Origin: CAYLSV01 sp964386435
GTDB taxonomy: Bacteria; Planctomycetota; Phycisphaerae; Tepidisphaerales; Tepidisphaeraceae
Direction: 5' to 3'
Assembly: GCA_964386435.1 (NCBI GenBank)
Contig: CAYLSV010000142.1
Location: 1 to 7,135 of the forward strand
DNA: 7,135 nucleotides
In this document: positions 6,740 to 7,135 of the stretch, in pieces
How the letters are laid out: every line of letters begins with the position of its first letter
Numbering within the stretch: position 1 is the first letter of the stretch
Notes under the pieces: model-generated
The model's database searches: none
What the model saw: only the letters and a program-made list of their open reading frames with translations
What the model was told of the DNA's origin: nothing
Translations under genes and position numbers: made by a program

Positions 6740-6817
6740 GTCGGTCTTCTCGAGCCAGCCGTAGATCACCGGGTCGGGCTCGGCGGAGAGGTTGGTGAGC
6801 AGGCGGTTGGCGATGGC
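6740..6817 (-). pseudogene. Out-of-frame N-terminal part of the RtcB-like gene
   Basis: On the minus strand this stretch reads AIANRLLTNLSAEPDPVIYG then WLEKTD, a plausible soluble helical segment. The next codons in the frame of the main RtcB block read PAFRAMWDALADD. Removing one base near 6739 joins them as WLEKTDPAFRAMW. The other two frames give a stop (TGA 6768-6766) or Arg-rich shadow protein here. In this frame a TGA (6820-6818) stands immediately upstream and no ATG, GTG or TTG start is available before 6769. The segment is thus either the 5' end of a decayed gene or carries sequencing errors close to a scaffold gap. Which base is wrong cannot be decided from the sequence. Confidence 0.55.
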
Positions 6818-6819
6818 TC

Positions 6820-6829
6820 AGGTTAGACT
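6820..6829. promoter_or_regulatory. Overlapping divergent -10-like hexamers (nnrD / RtcB-like gene)
   Basis: AGGTTAGACT holds TAGACT on the plus strand (6824-6829), 7 nt before the nnrD ATG at 6837, and TAACCT on the minus strand (6825-6820), pointing into the RtcB-like gene. The two TANNNT hexamers share their TA bases, as in symmetric bidirectional bacterial promoters. The plus-strand spacing equals that in front of the oxidoreductase gene at 4702. No clear -35 element is seen for either direction, so this rests on the hexamers and their spacing only. Confidence 0.35.
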
Positions 6830-6836
6830 CACCGCG

Positions 6837-7135
6837 ATGCCCGACCCGCTCACCGTCCTGCCGCCGTTGCCGACTCGGGGTGGGGGGCATAAGGGGACGT
6901 TTGGGAAGCTGCTCGTCGTCGGCGGGTCGCGGGACATGATCGGGGCGCCGATGCTGGCGGCGTTGGCGGCGTATCGGAGTGGGTGTGGGTATGTGGTGGC
7001 GGCGCTGCCGCGGGAGGTGTTGGTGGCGGGGTTGGCGGTGGTGCCGGAGGCGGTGGGGCTGGGGGTGGAGGATGATGACGGGCTCGCCGCGGCGGCGGGG
7101 TCGGCGGATGCGGTGGCGGTCGGGCCGGGGCTGGG
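6837..7135 (+). CDS. nnrD: ADP/ATP-dependent NAD(P)H-hydrate dehydratase (partial, runs off the window)
   Basis: 99 codons are visible from ATG 6837. The protein begins MPDPLTVLPPLPTRGGGHKG and continues TFGKLLVVGGSRDMIGAPML, then AALAAYRSGCGYVVAALPRE, and at the window edge VAVGPGLG. Lys-Gly, the VVGGS strand, GAP..AA.AA.R.G.G and the GPGLG substrate loop are hallmarks of the ribokinase-like YjeF C-terminal domain. The enzyme dehydrates the S form of damaged NAD(P)H hydrate back to NAD(P)H in the cytoplasm. No epimerase (NnrE/YjeF N-terminal) domain precedes it, so here it is a stand-alone dehydratase. An in-frame ATG at 6813 would add 8 residues (MAQVRLTA) but overlaps the divergent gene, and a -10-like TAGACT fits 6837 better. 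Codons end mostly in G, unlike the C-ending oxidoreductase gene. Confidence 0.92.
   Translation, partial: MPDPLTVLPPLPTRGGGHKGTFGKLLVVGGSRDMIGAPMLAALAAYRSGCGYVVAALPREVLVAGLAVVPEAVGLGVEDDDGLAAAAGSADAVAVGPGL

Noticed and set aside
6012..7135. RNA-repair or defence module built on RtcB (such as RtcB with PrfH or an archease)
   Set aside because: No release factor, archease, RtcA/RtcR or toxin gene is adjacent. The neighbour is nnrD, a housekeeping metabolite-repair gene, and the RtcB-like gene itself is incomplete.

Overview
This high-GC window carries no rRNA, tRNA or phage genes. A sulfatase of the kind abundant in Planctomycetota, a Gfo/Idh/MocA oxidoreductase beside it, and many GC-rich palindromic repeats between genes suggest a planctomycete, possibly Phycisphaerae. 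That placement is inference, because no marker gene is present. A 21-base run of N at 6224-6244 shows the window comes from a draft or metagenome scaffold.

Layout from left to right. Bases 1-354 hold repeats: a 123-bp tandem repeat (two units) and then an inverted pair of palindromic elements. Next is a long plus-strand gene, about 395-3001. It encodes a multi-span lipid-linked-glycan flippase fused in frame to a PaaK/CapK-type adenylate-forming ligase. The 124-bp gap between this gene and the convergent sulfatase gene is almost filled by a second inverted pair of the same palindromic family (3010-3118). The sulfatase (3126-4661, minus) has a complete CxPSR formylglycine motif and no signal peptide. 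It is divergent from a Gfo/Idh/MocA oxidoreductase (4702-5934, plus), with only 40 bp between the two starts. A further palindrome (5951-5983) separates the oxidoreductase from a convergent minus-strand RtcB-family RNA ligase-like gene (6012 to about 6817). That gene is broken by the N-run and by an apparent frameshift, and it lacks the usual N-terminal metal-binding region. At the right edge, divergent from it, is the start of nnrD (6837 to the window end), the ADP/ATP-dependent NAD(P)H-hydrate dehydratase.

How the genes fit together: the flippase-ligase fusion points to assembly and export of a modified surface glycan. The divergent sulfatase and oxidoreductase look like an intracellular unit for desulfating and oxidising a sugar. 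The RtcB-like gene and nnrD belong to RNA and cofactor repair and have no evident link to the glycan genes. I found no defence system, CRISPR array or mobile element with a transposase. The points most worth following are the fused flippase-ligase, the REPIN-like inverted repeat pairs at gene ends, a shared promoter-like hexamer 7-8 nt before three start codons that suggests leaderless transcripts, and the damaged or unusually short RtcB homolog.
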